Origin: Microbulbifer elongatus
Lineage (GTDB): Bacteria > Pseudomonadota > Gammaproteobacteria > Pseudomonadales > Cellvibrionaceae
Direction of reading: 5' to 3'
Assembly: GCF_021165935.1 (NCBI RefSeq)
Contig: NZ_CP088953.1
Coordinates: 2,217,501-2,281,500 of the forward strand
Length of the DNA stretch: 64,000 bases
Shown: positions 18,812-28,104 of the stretch, piece after piece
Position numbering within the stretch: the first letter of the stretch is position 1
How the letters are laid out: each line of letters begins with the position of its first letter
The notes under the pieces: generated by a model
What the model saw: only the letters and a program-made list of their open reading frames with translations
Told to the model about the DNA's origin: nothing
Database searches by the model: none
Program-made: the position numbers and the translations under genes

Positions 18812-20113
18812 ATGAAAGCAGCCAATAAATTCGGAGTTCTCGCGCTGATCTTTATCAGTGTGGTGATCAACTATATGGACCGCACCAATATTTCGGTGGC
18901 GGCCAATGCGACTTCTCAGGACCTGAGCCTTACCCCGGTTCAGATGGGGATCATCTTTTCCGCTTTCGCCTGGACTTATTCCATCATGCAGATTCCCGGT
19001 GGGATGATCGTGGATGTGGTGAAGGTGCGGATTCTGTATCCGTTTATCCTGGTAGCCTGGTCGTTGGCGACCATCGTGCAGGGGCTGGTCAGTTCACTGG
19101 CGGCGATGGTGGGATGCCGTATGGCAATCGGCTTTTTCGAGGCGCCATCGTATCCCGCCAATAACAAGATCGTTACCCAATGGTTTTCTCGGCAGGAGCG
19201 GGCTAGCGCGATTGCCGTATACACCTCTGGTCAGTTTATTGGTCTGGCCTTTCTGATGCCGGTGCTGGCCCTGATTCAGGAGTGGTTTGGTTGGCGCGGG
19301 CTGTTTATTGTCTCCGGTGTGATCGGCATTATGTGGGCGGCGATCTGGTACTGGCTGTATCGTGAGCCCGGGAGTGAGGATAGCGGTACGATCAGGGATG
19401 AGAAGGGGCAGAAGTCACCGGTAAGGGAGAGCAGAGATACACCGGCGGCGGTCAGCTGGGACAATATCCGTCTGGCATTCTCCAGCCGCAAGCTCTGGGG
19501 TATTTATATCGGGCAGTTTTGCCTCGGCAGCACCTTGATCTTCTTTCTTACCTGGTTCCCGACCTATCTCGCCGAATACCGGGGAATGGGAGATCTTAAA
19601 ACCGGTTTACTGGCATCGGTGCCGTTTCTGGCGGCTTTTTGCGGGGTGTTGCTTTCCGGGTTTACCTCGGACTGGCTGGTGCGGCGTGGCTTCTCGAACG
19701 AGTTTGCGCGCAAGACACCGGTGATTCTAGGCCTGCTACTTTCCGGCTCCGTGATTGGTGCTAACTATGTGGACTCGATTGCCGCCGTTACCTTTTTCCT
19801 ATCCCTTGCCTTCTTCGGCAACGGTCTCGCCTCTATCAACTGGGTATTTGTTTCCCTGATCGCCCCGAAGCAAATGGTCGGTTTGGTGGGAGGCTGCTTC
19901 AACTTTATCGGTGGTCTCTCCGCCGTAACCATCCCCGTAGCCATCGGCTTCCTGGTGCAGGATGGTGATTTCCGCCCCGCGCTGGCCCTGATCGGAGCCC
20001 TGGCACTGCTGGGGCTGTGCGCCTATGTGTTTCTGGTTGGGAAGATTGAAGAAATTCCCATGCAGCGCCCAAATCAAAACCCTGATCTCGAAGATGCCAA
20101 GCCTTCAGCTTGA
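18812..20113 (+). CDS. MFS transporter, anion:cation symporter (hexuronate-type) family
   Basis: A 433-residue inner-membrane carrier with about 12 hydrophobic segments. The N-terminus has the ACS-family signature around INYMDRTNISVA and the pattern FAWTYSIMQIPGGMIVD; cytosolic loops carry SRQERASA and a central basic/acidic loop (residues 190-215). Relatives import galactonate, glucarate or hexuronates by proton or cation symport. In this setting it probably imports a galactan-derived sugar or sugar acid (inference). It heads a plus-strand run with GH50, GH2 fusion and lactonase genes, each separated by under 35 bp, so co-transcription is likely. Confidence 0.88.
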   Translation: MKAANKFGVLALIFISVVINYMDRTNISVAANATSQDLSLTPVQMGIIFSAFAWTYSIMQIPGGMIVDVVKVRILYPFILVAWSLATIVQGLVSSLAAMVGCRMAIGFFEAPSYPANNKIVTQWFSRQERASAIAVYTSGQFIGLAFLMPVLALIQEWFGWRGLFIVSGVIGIMWAAIWYWLYREPGSEDSGTIRDEKGQKSPVRESRDTPAAVSWDNIRLAFSSRKLWGIYIGQFCLGSTLIFFLTWFPTYLAEYRGMGDLKTGLLASVPFLAAFCGVLLSGFTSDWLVRRGFSNEFARKTPVILGLLLSGSVIGANYVDSIAAVTFFLSLAFFGNGLASINWVFVSLIAPKQMVGLVGGCFNFIGGLSAVTIPVAIGFLVQDGDFRPALALIGALALLGLCAYVFLVGKIEEIPMQRPNQNPDLEDAKPSA

Positions 20114-20134
20114 CCCCTCTACCTGAAAATATTG

Positions 20135-22501
20135 ATGAGTCGATTTATGAACTTCCCGATAAAGCAACTTTCAGCCGCTGTTTTTCTTGCAACCCTGATC
20201 AGTGGTTGTGGCGATGATGCCCGTTCCAACGCTACAGAGTCGGCTACGGAAAATACACAAGCGTCCGAGAAAGGTGGCGATGCTAAATCCCTGTGGACGT
20301 TTGAACAGGGCCAGGTGCCAGCTGCAATACAGCTTGAGAATGCGGATGCCCGTGTGATTGATGGGGAGACTGGCAAGGCGCTGGAAGTGCAGCTGCGCAC
20401 CAAAACCCAGTACTCGGCGAATCTTACCTTCGCCCCTGAGCAGCTGTGGGACTGGAGCGGGCTGGGGAATTTTGCCTTTGCCCTGGATATTGCCAATCCG
20501 AAGGCCTCTTCGGTGCACCTGTACGTTACCGCGACGGATAAAAACGGTAAGGCGCACAATCGCAGCTTCGCGGTGCCAGAAAATTCCAGCGGCACCTATT
20601 TTATGGAGTTGAAAGGGCCGGATCTGACGGTGGAGACCGGGATTCGTTCCAATCCACCCAGCTGGGACTCCGAGTTTCAGGACATGATCTACCGCTGGGG
20701 TGATAAGCAGTTGGATGTCAGTGCGATTGAGAGCATCGCCTTTACGGTTACCGGCGTACTTGAAGACAAGACCCTGGTGATCGACAACGTACGGTTGATT
20801 CAGCCCAAATCTCTGGATAAAGACTACCTCAAGGGGCTGGTGGATGAGTTTGGCCAGAACGATAAGCTGGATTTCGCCAACAAGGTGGAATCCCTTGAGG
20901 AATTGCGTGCAATCTCCGCAGAAGAGCAATCACAGCTGCGTAAAACACCGATGGATGGCCGCTCCCGCTTCGGCGGCTGGGCAGAAGGGCCAAAGCTGGA
21001 AGCTACCGGCTATTTCCGCACAGAAAAAGTGAATGGCAAATGGGCCCTGGTAGATCCGGAGGGCCATCTGTTTTTCTCCACCGGCATTGCCAACGTGCGC
21101 CTGGCCAATACCTCCACCATTACCGGATATGACTTTGACAAAGCCAGAGTTCCCCAACGCACCCCCGGCGACCTGACGCCAGAGGATTCTCTTGGTCTTA
21201 ACCGCGTGCCCGACGCGGCCATTCCGACGCGCCATATCAGCTCGCCTCTGCGTGCGGAGATGTTTACCTGGTTGCCGGAGTACGATGAGCCCCTGGGACA
21301 GAACTTTGGCTATCGCCGCGAAGTGCACACCGGCGTTATTGAACACGGTGAAACGTTTAGTTTTTACCGGGCCAATTTACAGCGCAAATACGATATTGCC
21401 GATGAAGAACGGTTGATGGCGAAGTGGCGGGAGACTACGGTTGATCGCATGCTGAGCTGGGGATTCACTTCCTTCGGTAACTGGGTTGACCCTGCCTACT
21501 ATCAGATGAATCGAATTCCGTATTTTGCCAACGGCTGGATTATCGGCAACTTCAAAACCGTGAGCAGCGGCAATGATTACTGGAGCCCGCTGCCGGATCC
21601 GTTTGATCCGCTGTTCAAAGAGCGCGCCTATATTACGGCCGAGCAGATTGCCAAAGAGGTCGCAAACAACCCCTGGTGCGTGGGTGTATTTGTGGACAAC
21701 GAAAAGAGCTGGGGGCAGGAGGGTTCCACCGCTTCCCAGTACGGCGTTGTGATCAATACCCTGGGCCGCGCAGCGGGTGAAAGCCCGACCAAGGCGCAGT
21801 TTGTGCAACTGATGCAGGATAAGTATGGCGAAATCGACGAGCTGAATAGTGCCTGGAATATTCAGCTGGCGGATTGGGACAGCTTTGCAAACGGTGTGGC
21901 GCTGACCGACTTCAACGATGCCATGGTCGAAGACTTCTCCAGCATGCTGGAGCATTACACCGGTCAGTACTTCAAGATCGTGCGGGAAGCCGTCAAGCAC
22001 TATATGCCCAATCATATGTATCTGGGCGCACGTTTTGCCGACTGGGGAATGACGCCGGAGGTGCGCAGCGCTGCGGCGAAATATGCGGATGTGGTGAGTT
22101 ACAACTACTACAAGGAAGGCGTCAGCGATAAGTTCTGGCATTTTCTGGAAGAAATCGACCGCCCCTCCATTATTGGTGAGTTCCACAATGGCGCACTGGA
22201 TTCCGGCCTGCTGAACCCGGGTCTGATCCACGCCAGCTCCCAGGCCGATCGCGGCAAGAAATTCGCCGAGTATATGAACAGCGTGATCGACAACCCGTAT
22301 TTTGTTGGCGCGCACTGGTTCCAGTACATTGACTCTCCTCTGACCGGCCGTGCCTACGATGGGGAAAACTATAACGTGGGCTTTGTGTCTGTTACCGACA
22401 TCCCTTATGAGCCGCTGGTGGAAGCGGTCAAGGAAGTGAACGAGAACCTGTACCAGCGGCGCTTCGGGAAAACGGCGGGTTCCAGCAACGAGGCCAATTG
22501 A
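20135..22501 (+). CDS. GH50 exo-beta-agarase lipoprotein
   Basis: A 788-residue lipoprotein. The leader ends with the lipobox ISGC, then a short acidic linker. An N-terminal CBM-like beta-sandwich (about 50-235) precedes the GH50 domain that begins at RSRFGGWAEGP. Catalytic candidates are Glu523 in VDNEKSWG (acid/base) and Glu682 in IIGEFHNGALDSG (nucleophile). GH50 enzymes release neoagarobiose from agarose chain ends; membrane attachment suits processing beside a transporter. Possible starts are TTG 20132, ATG 20135 and ATG 20147; none has a strong ribosome binding site, and all keep the lipobox. It ends 2 bp before the next gene. Confidence 0.9.
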   Translation: MSRFMNFPIKQLSAAVFLATLISGCGDDARSNATESATENTQASEKGGDAKSLWTFEQGQVPAAIQLENADARVIDGETGKALEVQLRTKTQYSANLTFAPEQLWDWSGLGNFAFALDIANPKASSVHLYVTATDKNGKAHNRSFAVPENSSGTYFMELKGPDLTVETGIRSNPPSWDSEFQDMIYRWGDKQLDVSAIESIAFTVTGVLEDKTLVIDNVRLIQPKSLDKDYLKGLVDEFGQNDKLDFANKVESLEELRAISAEEQSQLRKTPMDGRSRFGGWAEGPKLEATGYFRTEKVNGKWALVDPEGHLFFSTGIANVRLANTSTITGYDFDKARVPQRTPGDLTPEDSLGLNRVPDAAIPTRHISSPLRAEMFTWLPEYDEPLGQNFGYRREVHTGVIEHGETFSFYRANLQRKYDIADEERLMAKWRETTVDRMLSWGFTSFGNWVDPAYYQMNRIPYFANGWIIGNFKTVSSGNDYWSPLPDPFDPLFKERAYITAEQIAKEVANNPWCVGVFVDNEKSWGQEGSTASQYGVVINTLGRAAGESPTKAQFVQLMQDKYGEIDELNSAWNIQLADWDSFANGVALTDFNDAMVEDFSSMLEHYTGQYFKIVREAVKHYMPNHMYLGARFADWGMTPEVRSAAAKYADVVSYNYYKEGVSDKFWHFLEEIDRPSIIGEFHNGALDSGLLNPGLIHASSQADRGKKFAEYMNSVIDNPYFVGAHWFQYIDSPLTGRAYDGENYNVGFVSVTDIPYEPLVEAVKEVNENLYQRRFGKTAGSSNEAN

Positions 22502-22503
22502 TC

Positions 22504-25500
22504 ATGAAGCGATTTCCGGCTTTGCGCCTGCCTCTTGTAGCCCTTGCGTTCATTGGTTCCAGTTGTGCTTGGGCGGATGTGCATTTCACGGAAGTCAGTG
22601 AGCAGCAGGGGCTGAATACCGAACCGACCTGGAAATACGGCGGCCCTGCTGTTTCGGATCTGAACGGTGATGGCCGTTATGAATTGTTGCTGAGCAATCA
22701 TGACAAGGTGCCTGCACAACTATTCTGGGGCGGGGCTGATGGACGCTACCGCGAGCACGATTCACCGCTTATGCGCTGGGACGTGCACGGTATTGCCGCC
22801 GGTGACTATGACGGGGATGGCGACCAGGATGTAGCGGTCGCACTCGGCGGCGGCAACGGCACCAGCCCGCAGCCGCCGCGCATCCTGAAAAATAATGAGG
22901 GTGTGTTCGACGATATCACCGTCGGTAGCGGTATCGAAAACATGGGCGCCCGCGGGCGCTCGTTACGCTGGGTCGATATGGACCTGGATGGGGATCTGGA
23001 CCTGTTGCAGATCAACGCGGTCATGCTGCCCGGCGAAAAAGGCCCGCGCAATATCCTGTTCGAAAATGTGGGCGAGGATCAGTTTCGCTACCGTCCCGCA
23101 CCGGCGTTCGAGCAACTGGAGGCCGAGCGGGTTCTGGTTACGGATTTCAATGGCGATCATGTTGATGACCTGATCGCCTTCTCGCCACTAAGTCTGTGGG
23201 CCGGCGAAGGCCAGTTCGGGTTCCGCGATGTCACCGAGCAGTGGTTGCCTGAGGGTACGGACCGGGAATACGTGATGGCGGTAGCCGAGGCCGATATCGA
23301 CAACGATGGCGACCTGGACTATTACCTGGCCCGCGGCAAAACCTATTACCAGATCGCCAACAACGCGGTGTCATTTGATTCTGCCAGTGGACGCCTGGAT
23401 CTGCGCGATGAAGGTAATCGCAGCCACGACGGGATCACTTTCTACAGTGATGGATCTCTGCAGCTCAATGAATTTTTTCATTGGCAGCGGGGGCAGGAAA
23501 TTACTCTGCCGGTGCATCTCGGCGCGAATGGGGAAACTCTGGCTACCCCAGCGGGTAAATCCCTGGTGACCGTGTCACCAGAGAAGGCGCAGGGCTTTCG
23601 CGCAGAATTGAGCGAAAATGGCTGGCATCTCGGCGTGGTGGAGCAACCCGATTCCCGGGCGACAGGCAATGGCCCTTACCAGTGGCGTCTGGAGTGGCTG
23701 TTAAACGGTGATCTCGCCTGGGATATCCGCGCCAGTGTACATGGCGTCAAGCAGATAGCACCTGACTGGACGCCCCAGGCGCTGGGTGTTGCCGATATCC
23801 TATTGCGCAACGATGGCCGGGGTTTTACCGACATCAGCGACCGTCTTCCCCCACTAACTGCCGACAATAACTGGGGCGTGACCACCGGGGATCTCGACAA
23901 TAACGGCTACGCCGATTTTTTTGTGTACCGCTTCGGCGAATTGCACCGCCGGGTAGAAGATCTTTTGTTGTTAAATCAGGATGGCAATTCTTTCCGGCAG
24001 GCATCCAGTCACGGCGGCACCGTTCTGGGCCAGTCCGGTCACGGCGACATGGGCGCGGTGTTTGATTTCGATCAGGATGGTGACCTGGATCTGCTCAGTG
24101 GGGACGACGATCAGGGGCGCTGGCATCTGTTTGAGAATGCGCTGAATCCTCATGAATCTGAATCCCCGGAGAATAACTACCTGCAAGTACGCGTCGGCTA
24201 CTCGGCCAAGGGTACCGACCCGAAGGGAGCCGAGGTTTCCGTAACCAGCCCCCACCGGCGCTATCAGCGAATCGGTGCGGGCAGTGCCACCCACTCTCAG
24301 GGTCAGCTAGATGTTGCGCATTTTGGCCTTGAGCGGAGCCGCGATCCGGTGGATATTCATGTGCGATGGCGGGATGGAACAGAGGCGATACTGCGCGGCC
24401 TTGCTGTCAATCAACGGGTATTCATAAGCGGCGACAGCGATAGAGCTAAAAGCGCCACTGCAAGCGGTGCGCCCCCTCGCAGTGTCGATTTTAATTTTGG
24501 CTGGAAATTCCGTTTGCAGGATGACGAGAACTTCCGTAAACCCGAATACGATGACAGCCAGTGGCGCGACCTGCGCCTGCCGCACGACTGGAGTATCGAG
24601 CACGACTTCGACCCGGCACTGAACGGCGCCACCGCCTATTTGCCCGGCGGCATCGGCTGGTACCGAAAAACCTTTACCACGCCCGAACACGCCGAAGGAA
24701 AAGTCACCTATCTGAATTTTGACGGAATCTACAATCACTCGGAAATCTGGCTCAATGGTGTGAAGATCGGCGGGCGCATCAATGGGTACACGCCGTTTAG
24801 CCTCGATCTCACCGAACACCTGGCCCCGGCGGGGCAAGACAATGTTGTCGCAGTACGGGTGGATCGCAGCCGTTATATCGATAGCCGCTGGTACACCGGA
24901 TCGGGTATCTACCGCAGTGTAAAGCTGCTGACCGTAGACCCGCTGCATATTCCTGTATCCGGGGTATTTATCCAGACTCCGGAAATCAGTACAGATATGG
25001 CGCAGGTTAGTGTCCAGGTAGATATCGTCAATAAATCAGAGGCGCAGCCCTTTTTGGTTGAGACGGAGATCTTCGACCAGATGGGCAAGGCGGTCGCTCG
25101 CAGCAGAACCCGAAAATCTCTGGCCGACCACAGCGACGGTACTGTTAACCTCCAACTTGAAGTCGCTGCCCCCAGTTTGTGGAGCCCGCAAACGCCGAAT
25201 TTATATACGGCGGTAACCCGTGTGATACAAGGCGATCGTATTATTGATCAGGTGGAGAGCCGCTTCGGTATCCGTTCCCTGCGCTTTGACGCAAACGAAG
25301 GTTTTTTCCTGAACGGTGTCAATACGCCCATCAAGGGCGTAAACCTGCACCACGATGCGGGCGCAGTGGGTGTTGCGGTACCGAAGGATGTGTGGCGACG
25401 CCGCCTGGCAACATTGAAGACCGCTGGCACCAACGCTATTCGCACTGCCCACAACCCAGCCTCGGAAGAGTTCCTCGATCTGTGCGATGAGATGGGGTTT

Positions 25501-26931
25501 CTGGTACAGGCGGAAATCTTTGATGAGTGGGACAACCCGAAAGACAAGCGCCTGAATCAGTGGGAGCGGCACAGCGATTACATCAGCCGTGGCTATGCGG
25601 ATTACTTCCAGCAAGAGGCCGAATCAGACCTGAGACTGGCCGTAAAGCGTGACCGCAACCACCCCTCCATCATTATGTGGAGCATCGGTAACGAGATCGA
25701 GTGGACCTATCCCCGTTACAAGGACGCCACCGGTTATTTCGACATGAACGCGTCGGGTAATTACTTTTACAACCCACCGTTTATTACCGAACAGGAAATC
25801 AAGGACCGCTTCCACGGTAGCGAAGAGGGTGAATATGTACTCGCCAAGACCGCGAACAAACTGTCTGGCTGGGTCAAAGAATTGGATACCAGCCGGCCGG
25901 TTACTGCGAACCTGATTCTGCCTTCTGTGAGCCATATTTCCGGTTATACCGACGCGCTGGATATCGTCGGCTATAGCTATCGCCGGGTGATCTACGACTA
26001 CGGTCACCAGCGGTACCCCGAGAAAATGATTATGGGCACTGAAAACGTGGTGCAGTGGCATGAGTGGAAAGCGGTGGAAGAGCGCCCCTTTATTCCCGGT
26101 ACCTTTCTGTGGACGGGAACGGACTATCTGGGAGAGGCCAATGGCGCCTGGCCACGCAAGGCGGTGCGCAGCGGCATGCTGGATGTAGCCGGTTTCGAGA
26201 CGCCGGCCTATGACCTCTACCGCACTCTCTGGAACAGCGCACCTTATATCGCGATTACCTCGCAAACCGAGGAAAAATCGCTGTACCGTCGTGATGCTGA
26301 TGGCGGTGTAGTGGAAAAGACTCCGGGCGCCTGGGCGCAGCGGGTGTGGGGCTGGCAAGACGTAAATCGTCATTGGAATTACCAGGACGGCGAGCCGGTT
26401 ATCGTCGAGGTGCTAAGCAATTGTCCGGAAGTAGCCTTGTCACTGAATGGCGAACCCCTCGGGACGCGGGCCCTTGCGGATAGTCCGGACCGCCTGTTGA
26501 AGTGGGCGCTGCCATTCGTGAGCGGTCGCCTTAGAGCCCATGGCGTCAATGGCTGCGATGTGTCCGCGGAAGTCGAAACCACTGGCGGGCCAGCCGCGGT
26601 CGCGCTTTCACTGGATCGAGACACCTTACCGGTAGACGGTTACAGTGCCGCACATGTGACGGCAAAACTTGTGGATGACCAGGGCAGACCTGTACGTCAC
26701 CAGGATAGGCGAATTGAGTTCGAGCTCGCAGATGGACTTGAGCTGCTGGGTACGGATAATGGCCGAACCTCCCGTATGACGGGGTACAAAAGTACAAAGC
26801 TGCGTACCAGTGAAGGTAAGGCGCTGTTGATTGTCCGTGGCCTTGTAGAAGAAGGCGAAATAGCACCAACCACAATCCGCCTGGATAAGGCAGTACAGGC
26901 GAAAATCATTGGGGAGGCTGGTGTCGATTAA
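22504..26931 (+). CDS. Giant secreted FG-GAP/VCBS - UnbV - GH2 beta-galactosidase fusion
   Basis: A 1475-residue exported protein (signal peptide ending SSCAWA). The N-terminal 560 residues contain repeated calcium-binding FG-GAP/VCBS blades (DLNGDGR, DYDGDGD, DMDLDGDLD, DIDNDGDLD, DFDQDGDLD). An ASPIC/UnbV-like segment follows (about 560-640). From about 660 a complete GH2 enzyme starts with LPHDWSIEHDF; acid/base Glu1064 is in SIGNEIEW and nucleophile Glu1180 in MGTEN. A C-terminal Ig-like domain ends it. The GH2 part probably removes non-reducing beta-galactose from agaro- or porphyran oligosaccharides. Start at 22504 is 2 bp past the GH50 stop; an in-frame TTG at 22498 is less likely. The fusion itself is unusual. 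Confidence 0.85.
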   Translation: MKRFPALRLPLVALAFIGSSCAWADVHFTEVSEQQGLNTEPTWKYGGPAVSDLNGDGRYELLLSNHDKVPAQLFWGGADGRYREHDSPLMRWDVHGIAAGDYDGDGDQDVAVALGGGNGTSPQPPRILKNNEGVFDDITVGSGIENMGARGRSLRWVDMDLDGDLDLLQINAVMLPGEKGPRNILFENVGEDQFRYRPAPAFEQLEAERVLVTDFNGDHVDDLIAFSPLSLWAGEGQFGFRDVTEQWLPEGTDREYVMAVAEADIDNDGDLDYYLARGKTYYQIANNAVSFDSASGRLDLRDEGNRSHDGITFYSDGSLQLNEFFHWQRGQEITLPVHLGANGETLATPAGKSLVTVSPEKAQGFRAELSENGWHLGVVEQPDSRATGNGPYQWRLEWLLNGDLAWDIRASVHGVKQIAPDWTPQALGVADILLRNDGRGFTDISDRLPPLTADNNWGVTTGDLDNNGYADFFVYRFGELHRRVEDLLLLNQDGNSFRQASSHGGTVLGQSGHGDMGAVFDFDQDGDLDLLSGDDDQGRWHLFENALNPHESESPENNYLQVRVGYSAKGTDPKGAEVSVTSPHRRYQRIGAGSATHSQGQLDVAHFGLERSRDPVDIHVRWRDGTEAILRGLAVNQRVFISGDSDRAKSATASGAPPRSVDFNFGWKFRLQDDENFRKPEYDDSQWRDLRLPHDWSIEHDFDPALNGATAYLPGGIGWYRKTFTTPEHAEGKVTYLNFDGIYNHSEIWLNGVKIGGRINGYTPFSLDLTEHLAPAGQDNVVAVRVDRSRYIDSRWYTGSGIYRSVKLLTVDPLHIPVSGVFIQTPEISTDMAQVSVQVDIVNKSEAQPFLVETEIFDQMGKAVARSRTRKSLADHSDGTVNLQLEVAAPSLWSPQTPNLYTAVTRVIQGDRIIDQVESRFGIRSLRFDANEGFFLNGVNTPIKGVNLHHDAGAVGVAVPKDVWRRRLATLKTAGTNAIRTAHNPASEEFLDLCDEMGFLVQAEIFDEWDNPKDKRLNQWERHSDYISRGYADYFQQEAESDLRLAVKRDRNHPSIIMWSIGNEIEWTYPRYKDATGYFDMNASGNYFYNPPFITEQEIKDRFHGSEEGEYVLAKTANKLSGWVKELDTSRPVTANLILPSVSHISGYTDALDIVGYSYRRVIYDYGHQRYPEKMIMGTENVVQWHEWKAVEERPFIPGTFLWTGTDYLGEANGAWPRKAVRSGMLDVAGFETPAYDLYRTLWNSAPYIAITSQTEEKSLYRRDADGGVVEKTPGAWAQRVWGWQDVNRHWNYQDGEPVIVEVLSNCPEVALSLNGEPLGTRALADSPDRLLKWALPFVSGRLRAHGVNGCDVSAEVETTGGPAAVALSLDRDTLPVDGYSAAHVTAKLVDDQGRPVRHQDRRIEFELADGLELLGTDNGRTSRMTGYKSTKLRTSEGKALLIVRGLVEEGEIAPTTIRLDKAVQAKIIGEAGVD

Positions 26932-26946
26932 AAATGGGTAGAGAAC

Positions 26947-28002
26947 TTGAAGAACAATATAAATGGATTGTCCCGTCGCAAGCTGGTGTTTGGCATACTC
27001 TCCAGCGCACTCGGCGCATTGCCATTAAGCGCTGCAGCCAGAGCACTGTTAACGAATAGTCGCGTTACCACTAGTTCGATTAATAAAATGAATCGCGAGG
27101 AAGAAGAAGTGAGTGAGCATTCGCAGAATTCTGCCGAGCCTGGTCAGCCAGAGGTTTTCGATCAGCGCATCTGTAGTCTGGGGGAGGGGCCCTTGTGGCA
27201 TCCACAGCGCAAAAACCTGTACTGGGTGGACTTGCTCAACAAGCGGGTACTGGCCAACGGTGCGGAAGGTGAACAGGCCTGGGAATTTGATGAGATGCCC
27301 TCTGCGATTGGCTGGGTGGATAAGGACCGGGTCATTGTGGCCTTTGAAAGTGGCCTGAACCTGCTGAATCTGGACAGCGGCGAGAAAACCCTCCTGTGTG
27401 CTCTGGAACCAGATCAACCTGGGAATCGAAGCAATGACGGACGGGCCGACCCCTGGGGTGGGTTCTGGATCGGTACCATGGGCAAGGAAGGGGAGCCGGA
27501 GCAGGGCAATCTGTACCGCTGGTACAAGGGCGAGTTGCGCCAGCTGGACAGCGGTATGACCGTGCCGAACGGTATCTGCTTTGATAGCGCGCGCAACCTC
27601 GGGTATTACGCAGATTCGGCCAGAGGTGTGATTTATCGGGTGCCGTTAAACGAAGCCGATGGTTGGTTGGCTGGGGAGCGTGAAGTCTTTCTCGACCTCA
27701 GTAAAGAGGGACTGACCCCCGATGGGGCGGTAATGGACGGCCAGGGGAATATGTGGTCCTCCCTGTGGGATGGTGCGCGTACCCAGTGCTTCACCCCGGA
27801 AGGCCTTGTAACCGGCGCTTTACAGGCACCGGTGACTCGCACCACATGCCCCGCCTTCGGCGGGGATGACTTTACCGATATGTATGTCACCACGGCAGCG
27901 GTCGGGCTGGAAGACAAACCCGGTGCGGCGGTCGCCAACGGTGTGACATTGGTGTATCGGAACGCGGTAAAAGGCCAGGCCGAACCGGCGGTGATTGTGT
28001 AG
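26947..28002 (+). CDS. SMP-30/gluconolactonase-family lactonase with Tat leader
   Basis: A 351-residue six-bladed propeller lactonase. An N-terminal twin-arginine leader (SRRKLVFGILSSALGALPLSAAARA) precedes an acidic linker; the enzyme starts near residue 65. SMP-30 landmarks are present: LGEGPLWHP (metal-binding Glu), RSNDGRADPWGGFWIGTMG, TVPNG (Asn) and TPDGAVMDGQGN (Asp). It closely resembles the leaderless protein at 45545-46441. It should hydrolyse aldono-lactones, here in the periplasm if the leader is used. The start is a TTG with GGGTAGAG just upstream; an internal ATG at codon 48 would give a cytoplasmic form. It is last in the transporter-GH50-GH2 run. Confidence 0.8.
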   Translation: MKNNINGLSRRKLVFGILSSALGALPLSAAARALLTNSRVTTSSINKMNREEEEVSEHSQNSAEPGQPEVFDQRICSLGEGPLWHPQRKNLYWVDLLNKRVLANGAEGEQAWEFDEMPSAIGWVDKDRVIVAFESGLNLLNLDSGEKTLLCALEPDQPGNRSNDGRADPWGGFWIGTMGKEGEPEQGNLYRWYKGELRQLDSGMTVPNGICFDSARNLGYYADSARGVIYRVPLNEADGWLAGEREVFLDLSKEGLTPDGAVMDGQGNMWSSLWDGARTQCFTPEGLVTGALQAPVTRTTCPAFGGDDFTDMYVTTAAVGLEDKPGAAVANGVTLVYRNAVKGQAEPAVIV

Positions 28003-28051
28003 TCCGGTGTTCAACTCAGTCGGATCAGAATTAAATCTGAGCTCAATAAAA

Positions 28052-28087
28052 TAGGCGTCTCTGCGAATTTGGGGGCCGCCTTTTTTC
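28052..28087. terminator. Weak terminator between convergent lactonase and sulfatase genes
   Basis: AGGCG at 28052-28056 pairs with CGCCT at 28077-28081, followed by six T. The stem is short with a large loop, so support is modest. Confidence 0.4.
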
Positions 28088-28104
28088 GTGAAAAACGTGT
28101 ACGC

